A stretch of 64,000 bases of DNA from Streptomyces spiralis (GCF_014654675.1 NZ_BNBC01000005.1:1-64000), one strand, 5' to 3'; counted from the stretch's first letter, positions 48,312-57,765 are shown. Notes: generated by a model not told the origin, from the sequence alone. Translations and numbers: made by a program.

Positions 48312-48686
48312 ATGAGTGAGCGAGCTCTTCGCGGCACGCGCCTCGTGGTGACCAGCTACGAGACCGACCGCGGTATCGACCTGGCTCCGCGCCAGGCCGT
48401 GGAGTACGCATGCGAGAAGGGGCACCGTTTCGAGATGCCCTTCTCGGTCGAGGCGGAGATCCCGCCGGAGTGGGAGTGCAAGGTCTGTGGGGCCCAGGCA
48501 CTTCTCGTGGACGGCGACGGTCCTGAGGAGAAGAAGGCGAAGCCTGCGCGTACGCACTGGGACATGCTGATGGAGCGGCGCACCCGTGAGGAGCTCGAAG
48601 AGGTCCTCGAGGAGCGTCTCGCCGTTCTGCGCTCCGGTGCGATGAACATCGCCGTCCATCCCCGGGACAGCCGCAAGAGCGCGTAG
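48312..48686 (+). CDS. rbpA: RNA polymerase-binding protein RbpA
   Basis: Actinobacterial transcription factor of 124 residues that binds the principal sigma factor and RNA polymerase, promotes open-complex formation and contributes to rifampicin tolerance. The conserved core is TSYETDRGIDLAPRQ. A zinc-binding set is Cys34, His38, Cys56 and Cys59 (YACEKGH, WECKVCG). The C-terminal sigma-interaction helix is THWDMLMERRTREELEEVL. It is preceded by a SigR promoter and followed by a strong terminator, so it is a single-gene unit. Confidence 0.97.
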   Translation: MSERALRGTRLVVTSYETDRGIDLAPRQAVEYACEKGHRFEMPFSVEAEIPPEWECKVCGAQALLVDGDGPEEKKAKPARTHWDMLMERRTREELEEVLEERLAVLRSGAMNIAVHPRDSRKSA

Positions 48687-48730
48687 TCCCTGCGGGGCTC
48701 GGGCGGCCGGTTTCCAGTGCACTGAGTTAT

Positions 48731-48777
48731 CGCGGGCGCCGTACGTCATGGTGACGTACGGCGCCCGCGGTTTTTTG
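48731..48777 (+). terminator. Rho-independent terminator of rbpA
   Basis: CGCGGGCGCCGTACGTCA (48731-48748) pairs perfectly over 18 bp with 48752-48769 around a TGG loop, followed by a GTTTTTT tract. This is the strongest intrinsic terminator in the window. Confidence 0.95.
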
Positions 48778-48825
48778 CTGTGGGATACGGTTTTCGTTTT
48801 CCTGCTGGTATGTGGGGGTTCTGTT

Positions 48826-48895
48826 CCTGGGGGCTGCGCCCCCAGACCCCTCTTCGGTTTTGACGGCCTCGTCCTCGAACGCCGGAAGGGCTGGT
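48826..48895. repeat. Streptomyces dispersed intergenic repeat
   Basis: CTGGGGGCTGCGCCCCCAG forms a tight hairpin (48827-48845), followed by ACCCCTCTTCGG and GACGGCCTCGTCCTC-type sequence ending GCCGGAAGGGCTGG. I recognise this as a REP-like element found in many copies between convergent genes in Streptomyces chromosomes, commonly acting as a terminator. Here it sits before the stop of fxsA and after rbpA. Confidence 0.7.
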
Positions 48896-48900
48896 AGCAC

Positions 48901-49458
48901 TCACCGCGTCAGAGGTGGGCGCTGCTCACTCGGGGGCTCGGTCGGCTCGTCCCTGATCACCTCGCCCTGGACGACCTTGCCGTCGGGGCGGCGGATGCGG
49001 GCCTGCCGGAAGGCGTCGCCCAGGGTGCCGGGGGCGGCCTCGCGGAGTCTGCGGTCGACCGTGCGCTCCGTGTAGCGGCCGACGGCGCGCTGGACCGGCG
49101 GGATCAGCAGGAGCAGGCCCACCGCGTCCGAGATCATGCCGGGGATCATCAGGAGCAGGCCGCCCAGCATCATCAGGCCGTTGCCGCCGCGGCGCGAGGA
49201 GGGGGCGCCGCCCCGCTGCAGTGCCTCGTTGAGGTTCTGGAAGGCGCGGCGGCCCGCCCGCTTGATCACCACGGCGCCGAACACGAAGGCGGCGAGCAGC
49301 AGCAGGAAGACCGTGAACCCGCCGGCCGCGCCCGCGACCACGGTCAGCAGCCAGATCTCCAGCACCAGCCACACCGCGATGCCCAGCGGCAGCAGCCTGC
49401 GCGGCCGGGAGCGCCGGGGCCGGGTGGGGTACGGAGAGGTCGGAGCGCCTGTCGTCAT
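48901..49458 (-). CDS. fxsA: FxsA-family membrane protein
   Basis: 185-residue protein with about four hydrophobic segments (LGIAVWLVLEIWLLTVVAG, FTVFLLLLAAFVFGAVVI) and the FxsA core LMMLGGLLLMIPGMISDAVG. The C-terminal tail is polar. E. coli FxsA blocks phage T7 F-exclusion; its role in actinobacteria is unknown. It lies on the opposite strand from rbpA and just downstream of ppm1. Confidence 0.92.
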   Translation of the reverse strand: MTTGAPTSPYPTRPRRSRPRRLLPLGIAVWLVLEIWLLTVVAGAAGGFTVFLLLLAAFVFGAVVIKRAGRRAFQNLNEALQRGGAPSSRRGGNGLMMLGGLLLMIPGMISDAVGLLLLIPPVQRAVGRYTERTVDRRLREAAPGTLGDAFRQARIRRPDGKVVQGEVIRDEPTEPPSEQRPPLTR

Positions 49459-49499
49459 ACCCCCAGTGTGCCTGGCGTCGGCTCAGCGCCGGATAAGTG

Positions 49500-50300
49500 C
49501 TATCCCGGGGACTTGTCACCCCGGCCGGTGATCCTGGTCACCCGCTCCCCCACGCCCCAGGCGGTCACCCGCCACAGCGCCTCCACGAGGATGTCGCGGC
49601 TCATCTTGGAGTCGCCGAGTTCGCGCTCGACGAAGGTGATGGGGACCTCGACGACGTGGTAGCCGGCCTTCACGGCGCGGCGGGCCAGGTCGACCTGGAA
49701 GCAGTAGCCCTGCGAGGCGACCTCGTCCAGGCCCAGGCCCTGAAGGGTCTCCCGGCGGAAGGCGCGGTAGCCGCCGGTGATGTCCCGCAGCGGCAGATCC
49801 AGGGCGAGACGCGAGTACAGGCTGCCGCCCCGGGAGATGAACTCGCGGCTCCTGGGCCAGTTCACCACGCGCCCGCCCGGCACCCAGCGGGAGCCGAGCA
49901 CCAGGTCCGCGCCCTTGAGGGCGGTCAGCAGGCGGGGCAGTTCCTCGGGCTGGTGGGAGCCGTCGGCGTCCATCTCGACCAGCACGCCGTAGTCGCGCTC
50001 CAGGCCCCAGCGGAAGCCCGCGAGGTAGGCGGCGCCGAGGCCTTCCTTGCCCGTGCGGTGCAGCACGTGGACCTGCGCGTCCTCGGTGGCGAGTTCGTCG
50101 GCGAGCTTGCCGGTGCCGTCGGGGCTGTTGTCGTCGGCCACGAGGACGTGCGCCTCGGGGACGGCCTTGCGCACCCGGCCCACGATCGTCTTGATGTTCT
50201 CCGCCTCGTTGTAGGTCGGAATGATCACCAAGGCCGTGCCGAGCGGGCCGAACCGCCTCTCCTGGCCCCGAGCCGCGCGGGTGCCGTCGCCGTCGTTCAC
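49500..50300 (-). CDS. ppm1: Polyprenol monophosphomannose synthase
   Basis: GT2-family enzyme of 266 residues that transfers mannose from GDP-mannose to polyprenyl phosphate, the donor for protein O-mannosylation and lipoglycans. It begins [18 protein letters not shown], has the metal-binding DxD in [12 protein letters not shown] and the family blocks [10 protein letters not shown] and [11 protein letters not shown]. There are no C-terminal membrane helices, as in the stand-alone Ppm1. GTG 50300 has AAGGGG upstream. In S. coelicolor Ppm1 is required for phiC31 sensitivity (established). It is followed by fxsA on the same strand, 41 bp later. Confidence 0.94.
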   Translation of the reverse strand: MNDGDGTRAARGQERRFGPLGTALVIIPTYNEAENIKTIVGRVRKAVPEAHVLVADDNSPDGTGKLADELATEDAQVHVLHRTGKEGLGAAYLAGFRWGLERDYGVLVEMDADGSHQPEELPRLLTALKGADLVLGSRWVPGGRVVNWPRSREFISRGGSLYSRLALDLPLRDITGGYRAFRRETLQGLGLDEVASQGYCFQVDLARRAVKAGYHVVEVPITFVERELGDSKMSRDILVEALWRVTAWGVGERVTRITGRGDKSPG

Positions 50301-50584
50301 TGCTGCCCCTTCATGTCCATACGCAGGGCACCACCATAGTGGCCACGGCCTGCGGGGATGCGACACCACGTGCGTACGTGGGTGTCGATTCGGCAAGAGC
50401 GGGGTAGGGACGCTCTTTTCGGGATGTGTTTCCGAGTGTGCCGGACGGGCCGGACGGACGGTATGTGCCGCGGGAGTCGCGGTGCTGCGGAGGGGGGCCC
50501 GGCGCCCTTCGGGCCGACCTGGGACCCGCTGGCTGCGGATCGTCCGAGAGCCGTTGTCTACTGAGCGGCCGGGCCCCACCCGAG

Positions 50585-50785
50585 TCACACCCTGCCGACC
50601 GTCCGGAACGTTCCCCCGCCGACGCGGACGCTGCGCCTGGCTCCCGTGACGGTGACCCGGTGCGGCACACCGTCCCTGACCCAGCGGCACTGCGACACGG
50701 GTACGGAAGTTCCCAGGTCGGGCGTCCGGTGGTGGACCCGGCAGAACCTACCGGCCCCCTGCCGTCGGCTGTCAAACAGCCACAT
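50585..50785 (-). CDS. Possible small conserved protein, 66 aa
   Basis: The frame MWLFDSRRQ ... [20 protein letters not shown] ends in an apparent beta-rich basic segment and stops at 50585. It fits my recollection of short Streptomyces proteins with a [12 protein letters not shown] core. There is no strong ribosome site. It lies in the gap between ppm1 and the amidohydrolase, on their strand. If not a gene, the 585-bp gap (50301-50885) is otherwise empty apart from a weak hairpin near 50362-50388. Confidence 0.4.
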   Translation of the reverse strand: MWLFDSRRQGAGRFCRVHHRTPDLGTSVPVSQCRWVRDGVPHRVTVTGARRSVRVGGGTFRTVGRV

Positions 50786-50885
50786 GACGGGCCACGTCGC
50801 GCGCCCCGAGCGGGTTGGCACGGAGGATTCCCAGGTCGCGCGACGGGCACGCGCGCCCGGATCGCCACCGCGCCGACCCTGGAGA

Positions 50886-52490
50886 TCACTCGCCCGGCCG
50901 TACGAAAACCGTCCGTCCGCCGACCACGGTCCGCAGACAGAGGGGCAGGTCACGGCCCGGGTGGAGGTCGGGCAGGCCGGGGGTGCCGGAGCGGGGATCG
51001 GTCGACCAGCGCGCCACCCGGTCGTCGGGGGCCTGGACGACGAGTTCGTCCGTGCGCCAGACGGCGTAGTCCGCCGGGGCGCCGGGCACCAGCATGCCCG
51101 CGTCGTCCCTTCCGACCGCCCGCCAGCCGCCGCGCGTGTGCGCGGTGAAGGCGGCACGCACGGAGACACGGTGCTCGGGGGTGCGGTGGAAGGCGGCCGC
51201 CCGGACCGTGCCCCACGGGTCCAGCGGTGTGACCGGGCTGTCGGAGCCGAAGGCGAGCGGGACGCCGGTGCGCAGCAGGGTCGCGAACGGGTTGAGCGTA
51301 CGGGCCCGCTCGGCGCCCAGGCGCTGGGCGTACATGCCGTCCTCGCCGCCCCACAGCGCGTCGAACGCGGGCTGCACGGACGCGGTCAGCCCGAGGTCGG
51401 CGAAGGCCGCGACGGTCTCCGGGGTGAGCATCTCGGCGTGCTCGACGCGGTGCCGCGCGGCGCGCACGCGCGCCAGGCCCACCTTCTCGGCGGCGGCGCG
51501 CACGCCCTCGACGACGGTGGTGACGGCGGCGTCGCCGATGGCGTGGAAGCCGGCCTGGAGGCCCGCCTCGGTGCAGGCGATGACGTGGGCGGCGACGGCC
51601 CGGGCGTCCAGGTAGGCGGTGCCGGTGTGGCCGGCGTCCGAGTACGGCGTGTGCAGGCAGGCGGTGTGCGAGCCGATGGAGCCGTCGACGAACAGATCGC
51701 CGGCCGCGCCGAGCGCGCCCAGCTCCCGTGCCTTGTCGACGTCCTCCTCCGCCCAGTAGCCGACGACACGGGGGCCGGGTTCCTCGGCGGCGAGCCTGAG
51801 CAGGCTCGTGAAGTCGTCCTCGGAGGAGATGTCCGGGCCGCCGCACTCGTGCAGCGAGCCGATGCCCAGGGCGGCCGCGTGGGCGAGCGCGGCGCGCTGT
51901 GCCTCGGTGCGCTGGGCGGGGGTGACCGCGCCGAACGCCGCGGCGCGCACCGCGTGGTGGGCGTCGGCGGTGAGCGGGCCGTCCACGGACCCCAGGTCGC
52001 CGCCCACCAGGTCGAGCAGGGCGGTGGTGACGACGGCGGAGTGGACGTCGATCCGGCTGAGGTAGAGGGGGCGTCCGCCGGTGGCCTCGTCGAGTTCCGC
52101 GCGCGTCGGGGGGCGGCCGCCGGGCCAGCGGGCCGCGTCCCAGCCGTGGCCGAGCAGGACCTTGTCGTCCGGGCGGGAGGCGGCGAAGTCCCGCACCCGT
52201 ACCAGGGCCGCCTCCAGGGAGGGCGCGTCGGACAGGTCGAGGCCGGTGAGCGCGAGACCGGTGGCGGTGGTGTGTACGTGGGCGTCGGTGAACGCCGGGG
52301 TGACGAGGGCACCGTCCAGGTCGATCACCTCGTCCACGCCGTCGGCGAACGCGTCGGCCGCTCCCTCCGAGCCGACCCAGGCGACGTGCCCCGCCTCGAC
52401 CACCATCGCGGTCGCGAACGGGTCGGCGGGGCTGTGGACCTCCCCGCGGCGTAGGAGAACGGTCTGTGGTTCGGCGCTGCGCTCACTCAT
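50886..52490 (-). CDS. YtcJ-type metal-dependent amidohydrolase
   Basis: 534-residue member of the amidohydrolase-3 group. Metal ligands are TDAHVHTTATG (HxH), the downstream FHAIGD and RVEHAEML histidines, and GSDSPVTPLDPW (Asp). The N-terminal LRRGEVHSPADPFA and C-terminal APADYAVW strands form the composite beta-sandwich. There is no signal peptide. The substrate is unknown; YtcJ-like enzymes act on amides, carbamates or cyclic imides. The ATG at 52490 has GGGAG upstream. An Lrp-family regulator lies 89 bp further upstream on the same strand. Confidence 0.9.
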   Translation of the reverse strand: MSERSAEPQTVLLRRGEVHSPADPFATAMVVEAGHVAWVGSEGAADAFADGVDEVIDLDGALVTPAFTDAHVHTTATGLALTGLDLSDAPSLEAALVRVRDFAASRPDDKVLLGHGWDAARWPGGRPPTRAELDEATGGRPLYLSRIDVHSAVVTTALLDLVGGDLGSVDGPLTADAHHAVRAAAFGAVTPAQRTEAQRAALAHAAALGIGSLHECGGPDISSEDDFTSLLRLAAEEPGPRVVGYWAEEDVDKARELGALGAAGDLFVDGSIGSHTACLHTPYSDAGHTGTAYLDARAVAAHVIACTEAGLQAGFHAIGDAAVTTVVEGVRAAAEKVGLARVRAARHRVEHAEMLTPETVAAFADLGLTASVQPAFDALWGGEDGMYAQRLGAERARTLNPFATLLRTGVPLAFGSDSPVTPLDPWGTVRAAAFHRTPEHRVSVRAAFTAHTRGGWRAVGRDDAGMLVPGAPADYAVWRTDELVVQAPDDRVARWSTDPRSGTPGLPDLHPGRDLPLCLRTVVGGRTVFVRPGE

Positions 52491-52579
52491 GAGCACCAGT
52501 CTCCCGCCTCCCCGAAGCGAACCCGCACGCAGGGCGGCCGCACAGCGGGACACAACCGCCCTCCCGGACCGCGATCGGG

Positions 52580-53020
52580 TCAGATGCGGGGTGGGCGTGA
52601 CTCGTACGGGGTGGAGAGCACCACTGTCGTGCGGGTCGAGACGCCGGCCAGGCTGCGGACGCGGGCCAGGAGTTCTTCCAGTTCGTGCGGGGTGGCCACG
52701 CGCACCTTGAGGATGTAGTTCTCGTCGCCGGCCACGCTGTGGCAGGCCTCGATCTCCGGGACGCCGGCCAGGCGGTCCGCGATGTCGTCGGGGGCGCTGG
52801 GGTCGAAGGGTTTGACCGAGATGAAGGCGGTCATGGGCAGTCCCACCGCCTCCGCGTCGACGACCGCGGCGTAGCCGCGGATGACGCCACGCTGCTCCAG
52901 CCGCCGCACCCGCTGGTGCACGGCCGACGTGGACAGGCCCGTGGCCTTGCCCAGGTCTGTGTAGCTCATCCGCCCGTCCTTGACGAGCAGCTGCACGATC
53001 TGTCGGTCCAGCTCCTCCAT
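52580..53020 (-). CDS. Lrp/AsnC-family regulator
   Basis: 146-residue feast/famine regulator. The N-terminal HTH (LDRQIVQLLVKDGRMSYTDL, GKATGLSTSAVHQRVRRLEQ) is joined to a C-terminal RAM ligand domain (GVPEIEACHSVAGDENYILK). It probably senses an amino acid. The start at 53020 places the HTH at the normal distance from the N-terminus; longer frames upstream have no ribosome site. It may control the amidohydrolase downstream or genes elsewhere. Confidence 0.92.
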   Translation of the reverse strand: MEELDRQIVQLLVKDGRMSYTDLGKATGLSTSAVHQRVRRLEQRGVIRGYAAVVDAEAVGLPMTAFISVKPFDPSAPDDIADRLAGVPEIEACHSVAGDENYILKVRVATPHELEELLARVRSLAGVSTRTTVVLSTPYESRPPRI

Positions 53021-53258
53021 GGCGCAAGAACCTACAGTGCGGCTGATCTCCTCGGATACCTCGGCAGCCCAGGTCATGCCCCGTTCGCCGGGGGGCGGAT
53101 CCCTCGCGGCGAGCACCTGCGCGCGGCATGTGACGAACGCCACAGCCCCCAGGCGCTCTCCGTGATGTTCTCGTGATTACCGCCGAGACCGGACGGGAAA
53201 TGCTTGCTGTGGTCGAGGCCGCAGCGCCTTCACGGCCCAGCCTTAGGGGGAGAATCCC

Positions 53259-53696
53259 ATGCAGAGTCTTAAGCGCCCTGGTCGTTCCATGCCCAAGCGG
53301 CAGCAGTCGGTCATCGAGCCTCAGCCGGAGGGCGTCGAACCCGACGACTTCGACGGCGAGGAGATCGACGCCTACGACACCTTCGAGATGTACCGGGTGG
53401 TCTGCCCGGAGTGCGCGCAGCCCATCGCCCTGCTGGCGGACGAGGAGGTCCTGCCGGAGCACGCGCTGTGCGCCTCGCCGTGGAACCCGTTCGGTCTCAC
53501 GGTCTGCGCCGGCACCGGCCGCAAGGCCTCGGACGCCCGGCCGGCGGACGAGTCCGTCGAGCCGCAGGAGCAGCAGACCGCCCTGTTGTTGACGCTCCCC
53601 CAGGGGCTCGACTGGCGGACGCAGCCCTTCTCGCACGTCGGCGGCCCGGGCTCGCGCCCCATGCGCGTGCCGGAGATGCGCCGCCACGCGGCCTGA
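53259..53696 (+). CDS. Conserved hypothetical protein, 145 aa, with CxxC
   Basis: Acidic N-terminal stretch (EPDDFDGEEIDAYDTFEM), then a possible zinc knuckle VCPECAQPIALLADEEVLPE with further cysteines in HALCASPW and VCAGTG, and a polar tail. It is a small cytoplasmic protein with no recognised function. AGGGGGAGA precedes the ATG at 53259. The gap to the divergent Lrp gene is 238 bp. Confidence 0.78.
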   Translation: MQSLKRPGRSMPKRQQSVIEPQPEGVEPDDFDGEEIDAYDTFEMYRVVCPECAQPIALLADEEVLPEHALCASPWNPFGLTVCAGTGRKASDARPADESVEPQEQQTALLLTLPQGLDWRTQPFSHVGGPGSRPMRVPEMRRHAA

Positions 53697-53852
53697 ACCG
53701 GGCGCCCCCACCTCCGGCACCTGCCCTGCACCACGGCGCACGGACCGCCCTGGTGCAGGATCAGTGCGCCGCGACGCGGGCCGGACGCCGGTGAACTCAC
53801 TCTCGATTCCGGCGATCGGTGACCTGTCCGCCCGGCACCGCGTTGCCCAGGT

Positions 53853-54101
53853 ATGACCCTCATCCAGTCGGCAACCGGGCGTCGGCGCAGGATCTTCGTG
53901 CCACCGCCCGCGGAACCGGTTCCGCCCGCGCCGCCGCAGCTCCCGGACCCGCCGATCTACCGCGACATGGTGCGCGCGTGGGCCGACCGGGGCCGCACCC
54001 TGCCGGGGCGCCACGACCCGGAGTGGGTCCGGCTCGCCGCGCCCTTTCCCGGCCTGGGGCAGTTCAGCGGGTCTCGGGACCCGCGACGTGACGGGCGATG
54101 A
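53853..54101 (+). CDS. Small hypothetical protein, 82 aa
   Basis: Pro-rich basic N-terminus (GRRRRIFVPPPAEPVPP) followed by a helix-like core (IYRDMVRAWADRGRTLPGRH, DPEWVRLAAPFPGLGQF) that looks conserved. Its 3' end overlaps the convergent acyl-CoA dehydrogenase gene by 38 bp. The AGG ribosome site is weak and close to the ATG. It is probably a real Streptomyces-specific small protein of unknown function. Confidence 0.6.
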   Translation: MTLIQSATGRRRRIFVPPPAEPVPPAPPQLPDPPIYRDMVRAWADRGRTLPGRHDPEWVRLAAPFPGLGQFSGSRDPRRDGR

Positions 54102-55236
54102 CCATCCGCTGGATCTGGTTGGTGCCCTCGACGATCTGCAGCACCTTCGCCTCACGCATGTAGCGCTCGGCCGGGAAGTCCGCGGTGTAGCCGTACCCGC
54201 CGAGCACCTGAACGGCGTCTGTGGTGACCTTCATCGCCGTGTCCGTGCAGAACAGCTTGGCCATGGCCGCCTGCCGCGCGAACGGCCGACCCGCGTCCCG
54301 CAGCCGCGCCGCCGCCAGGTACAGCGCCCGGCCCGCCTCGATCTGCGTCGCCATGTCGGCGAGCATGAAGCGCAGCCCCTGGAAGTCGGCGATCGGCCGC
54401 CCGAACTGCTGCCGGTCGGTGGCGTAGGCGACCGCCTCGTCGAGCGCCGCCTGGGCGAGTCCGACGGCGCACGCGGCAATACCGAGCCGCCCGGAGTCCA
54501 GCGCGGACAGCGCGATGGCGAAGCCCTGGCCCTCCTCCCCGAGCCGGCGATCGTCGGAGACCCGCACCCCGTCGAGGTGGATCTGCGCGGTCGGCGAGCC
54601 CTTCAGACCCATCTTCTTCTCCGGTGCCGCCGCGCTCAGCCCCTCGGCGTCGCCGGGCACCAGGAAGGCCGTGATCCCGCGCGGTCCCTCCGCGCCCGTG
54701 CGGGCCATGACCGTGTAGAAGTCGGCGATCCCGCCGTGGGTGATCCAGGCCTTGGTGCCCGTGATCACCCAGTCGTCGCCGTCCCGGACCGCCTTGGTGC
54801 GCAGCGATGCGGCATCGGAGCCGGAGGCGGGCTCGGAGAGGGCGTAGGCGCCGAGCAGGCCGCCGCCGAGCATGGCGGGCAGGTGCTCGGTCTGCTGCTC
54901 CTTGGTGCCGTAGGCGGCCAGCCCGTAGGCGGCCAGGGTGTGCACGCTCAGGCCCAGGCCGACCGTGAGCCGGGCCGCGGCCAGCTCCTCCAGGACCTGG
55001 AGGTACACCTCGTACGGCTGGTCGCCGCCGCCGTACTCGGAGTCGTAGGGCAGGCCGAGGAGCCCCGATCGGGACATCAGGGTGAAGACCTCGCGCGGGA
55101 AGCGCCCGGCGTCCTCCTCCTCGGCCGCCTTCTGGGCGATCTCGTGCTGCGCGATGTCGCGGACGAGCGAGATCAGGTCCCGGGCCTCGTCCGTGGGCAG
55201 TTGCCGGTCCACCGGCTGCGGGGCGCGGTCGGGCAT
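54064..55236 (-). CDS. Acyl-CoA dehydrogenase
   Basis: FAD enzyme of 390 residues catalysing alpha,beta-dehydrogenation of acyl-CoA; the size fits short-chain members. Signatures include the flavin-binding AYALSEPASGSDAASLRTKA, VITGTKAWITHGG, and the C-terminal QVLGGYGYTADFPAERYMRE. The catalytic base Glu is in VEGTNQIQ. The ATG at 55236 has GGAGGAGAG upstream. A TetR regulator follows upstream on the same strand and may control it. Chain-length preference cannot be read from the sequence. Confidence 0.92.
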   Translation of the reverse strand: MPDRAPQPVDRQLPTDEARDLISLVRDIAQHEIAQKAAEEEDAGRFPREVFTLMSRSGLLGLPYDSEYGGGDQPYEVYLQVLEELAAARLTVGLGLSVHTLAAYGLAAYGTKEQQTEHLPAMLGGGLLGAYALSEPASGSDAASLRTKAVRDGDDWVITGTKAWITHGGIADFYTVMARTGAEGPRGITAFLVPGDAEGLSAAAPEKKMGLKGSPTAQIHLDGVRVSDDRRLGEEGQGFAIALSALDSGRLGIAACAVGLAQAALDEAVAYATDRQQFGRPIADFQGLRFMLADMATQIEAGRALYLAAARLRDAGRPFARQAAMAKLFCTDTAMKVTTDAVQVLGGYGYTADFPAERYMREAKVLQIVEGTNQIQRMVIARHVAGPETR

Positions 55237-55494
55237 GGCGACGCTCTCCTCCCTGTCGGGCACATCGGCGGACGTGCGCCTTGGGTGGGGCGGCTCCGCC
55301 GGAGTCTTCCTCAGCCGCCCGATGCTCGCGCTCCCGGGTCACGGAAGCGGCTGACCAGCGGCTGTGCGCTGTGAGTATGCCCGATCGGCGGCACGGAGTC
55401 ACCGGTTAACGACCGCTTACTTCAAGAAAGGTCCGGCCGTCTCCCGCTGCGCCCGACCGGACCGCGGCTGTCGCGGCGGTTCCGGCCGTCCTTC

Positions 55495-56181
55495 TCAGCC
55501 GTCCCGGCGGGCGGCGGCGGGGGCGGGATACGCCGGGTCCAGTTCCTCCACGGCCCGCAGGGCGCCGCCCAGCGTCTTCACCAGCAGTTCGCGCATGGCG
55601 TCGCGGGAGAGTTCCGGGCGGTCGATCCAGTCCAGGGTCGCACCCTCGACGCCGCACACCCAGGAGAGCAGGCCCATCCGGGCGACCGGGGCGATGGCGG
55701 CGCGGCCGTAGGCGCCCTCCGCGATGGTCGCGACGATCGCCTCGCGCACCCCGTCCCGGATGGCGTGCACTTCGGCGTCGAAACCGACGCCGCCGCTGAC
55801 GATGGTGCGGTAGGCGGCCTGGTTGTGCTCGGCGTAGCGGAGATAGCCGTCGACGGTGCGGTGCACCCGCTCCACGGCCGGAAGGTCCCGGCCGCTTCCC
55901 GCGAAGGTGACGAGATCGGCGACCGAGTCCTCGACGATGGCCAGGTAGTAGCCGCGCTTGGACTGGAAGTAGTAGTAGATCAGACCCTTGGCCACATGGG
56001 CCTGCCGGGCGATGTCGTCCATCGACAGGGCGTCGTAGGAGGTGTCGGCGAACAACCGCCGCCCGATCGTGATGAGTTCGGCGCGACGTGCCGAGGAACG
56101 CTCGGTGCCGCGCGCCCGGGGGTGGGCGCTCTCGCGGTGTTCACTCGTATTCAATTTCGGCCCCGGTCTCCAACTGGCCAT
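55495..56181 (-). CDS. TetR-family regulator
   Basis: 228-residue repressor. The HTH region is GRRLFADTSYDALSMDDIAR, QAHVAKGLIYYYFQSKRGYY, with a C-terminal helical ligand-binding domain carrying GVGFDAEVHAIRDGVREAIV. It probably senses an acyl-CoA-type ligand, given the adjacent acyl-CoA dehydrogenase (inference). The start at 56181 gives a 37-residue polar extension before the HTH; a later start is possible. Confidence 0.9.
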   Translation of the reverse strand: MASWRPGPKLNTSEHRESAHPRARGTERSSARRAELITIGRRLFADTSYDALSMDDIARQAHVAKGLIYYYFQSKRGYYLAIVEDSVADLVTFAGSGRDLPAVERVHRTVDGYLRYAEHNQAAYRTIVSGGVGFDAEVHAIRDGVREAIVATIAEGAYGRAAIAPVARMGLLSWVCGVEGATLDWIDRPELSRDAMRELLVKTLGGALRAVEELDPAYPAPAAARRDG

Positions 56182-56273
56182 CGACGCCCGCAGTATGGCA
56201 GGTCCGGGTATGAGTCAGCTCACAGAGCCCACAGCGGGGAAGGCCCCGGTCTCCCGGGGCCTTCCGCACGCGG

Positions 56274-57644
56274 TCAGCGCACGCCCACCGCCGCGAGCGC
56301 CATGCGCTGGTGGGGGGTGGGGTGCGCCGGGAAGTACAGGTAGCAGACGCCGCCACTGCCGGAGACCACCTTGCCGGAGGCGTTGTACCGCTTGGTCCTG
56401 AGCCAGATGTTCTCGAACTCCCGGCGCAGGTACACGCGCCGCACCGCCGCGTCGCTCGGCGAGGCCGGGTCGTTGGCGATCACGTCGCCGTCGGCGGTGA
56501 AGCCGATGATCGTCATCAGGTGGCCGGAGGTGCCGTAGCCCGCGCCCGTCAGCTCGGTCTTGAGGAAGGACTGGGACGTTATGGCCGGGATCCCGGCGGC
56601 GACCAGCGTCTCCACGTCGTTGAGGGAGCCGAGGCGGGTGACGACGCCCTGCAGTCCGTCGAAGGTCGCCGCGTAGGCCGCGTTGAAGGGCCAGTTGCCG
56701 CAGCCCGCGTACTGGTAGTCGTACGTGGACCGGGCCGCGTGGCAGACCTGGGGGTCGGCGTAGGACGGGTCGACCCAGGAGAGCTGCTCGGGGGTGAGCC
56801 GGCCGCCCCAGTACTCGATGATCATCTGCGAGGAGGTGGGGCTGCACCAGGCTTCGCCGCCGTTGTCGTACTGCGGGTACTGGCCCGCGTGGATCTCCTG
56901 CGAGAAGCGCGGGACGGTCAGTTCCCTGGCGGGCGCGGCGGGCGTGGAGGCGGCGACGGTGAAGCGGTCGGGGATGTCGGAGCCCATGGCGCCGATGCGC
57001 CACACCGTCGGGGTGAGGCTGGTGCCGGGCCTGCGGTACAGGGTGAGCCGGAGCCGGTAGGACGTCAGACGCAGTCCGGAGGCCGCGTCGTCGATGGAGA
57101 AGGTGTCCGTCCAGATGGTGCTTCTGCCGTCGGTCTGGTCGTCGACGGAGGTCCGCTTGATGTCCTGGTCGCCGGCCGCCCAGCGGCCCATGACGTACCA
57201 GGGGGTGTCCGTGCCGTCGGAGTACGTGCCCTGCAGTTCCACCTGCAGCCAGGTGCCGGCCGGGGTGTGGGCGTTCCAGGAGGCGATCGCCTCGGTCGCA
57301 GGGACCGACAGGCGGTGGACCGGGCCGGTCCAGGTGGCGTACTCCCAGGTGGCGGTGGTGCCGGTGTGCGGGTCGGCGTAGTCGGTGGTGCCGACGGGGG
57401 CGGCGATCTGGAGGCCGGGGCGCAGGCCCGCGAAGGGGCGGGTGCCGCGGGAGGTGCCCGAGCGCCAGTCGATGTACGTGGTCCAGGCGCGGTAGTCGAC
57501 CGGGCGGGTCGAGTCTGCGGCGGTGTGTGCGGTGGTGGCGGTGCGCTCCGTCGCGGCGGCCGTCGGGGCGGTGGCGCCGGCCACGGCGGCGACGACCGCG
57601 GCGGTCAGGACGGATCTGCGGGACAGGTGTTCGGCACTGCTCAT
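56274..57644 (-). CDS. Tat-exported C39-like cysteine peptidase
   Basis: 456-residue secreted protein. The Tat signal is SRRSVLTAAVVAAVAG (residues 8-23), ending near ATERTATTA. A central beta-rich domain (about 45-240) is followed by a peptidase-C39-like domain. Candidate catalytic residues are Cys267 (GGEAWCSPTSSQM), His375 (GTSGHLMTIIGF) and Asp392 (VIANDPAS). It could cleave extracellular peptides or cell-wall stem peptides. A dre-like site lies 122 bp upstream of the ATG, suggesting DasR control (inference). Confidence 0.88.
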   Translation of the reverse strand: MSSAEHLSRRSVLTAAVVAAVAGATAPTAAATERTATTAHTAADSTRPVDYRAWTTYIDWRSGTSRGTRPFAGLRPGLQIAAPVGTTDYADPHTGTTATWEYATWTGPVHRLSVPATEAIASWNAHTPAGTWLQVELQGTYSDGTDTPWYVMGRWAAGDQDIKRTSVDDQTDGRSTIWTDTFSIDDAASGLRLTSYRLRLTLYRRPGTSLTPTVWRIGAMGSDIPDRFTVAASTPAAPARELTVPRFSQEIHAGQYPQYDNGGEAWCSPTSSQMIIEYWGGRLTPEQLSWVDPSYADPQVCHAARSTYDYQYAGCGNWPFNAAYAATFDGLQGVVTRLGSLNDVETLVAAGIPAITSQSFLKTELTGAGYGTSGHLMTIIGFTADGDVIANDPASPSDAAVRRVYLRREFENIWLRTKRYNASGKVVSGSGGVCYLYFPAHPTPHQRMALAAVGVR

Positions 57645-57765
57645 GGGTGGGAGACCCCCAGGTGTCCGAGTCGGGGCGGGAGCGGGTCCGTGCACGGCAA
57701 TGGGCCCACTATGGCCGCGGGGACGGGCTCCTGCCAGCACTTCGACAGACGCCACGCCTACCAAT

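Noticed and set aside
50311-50889. 192-codon minus-strand frame between ppm1 and the amidohydrolase
   Set aside because: No ribosome site, no recognisable fold, overlaps the more plausible 66-residue frame at 50585-50785.
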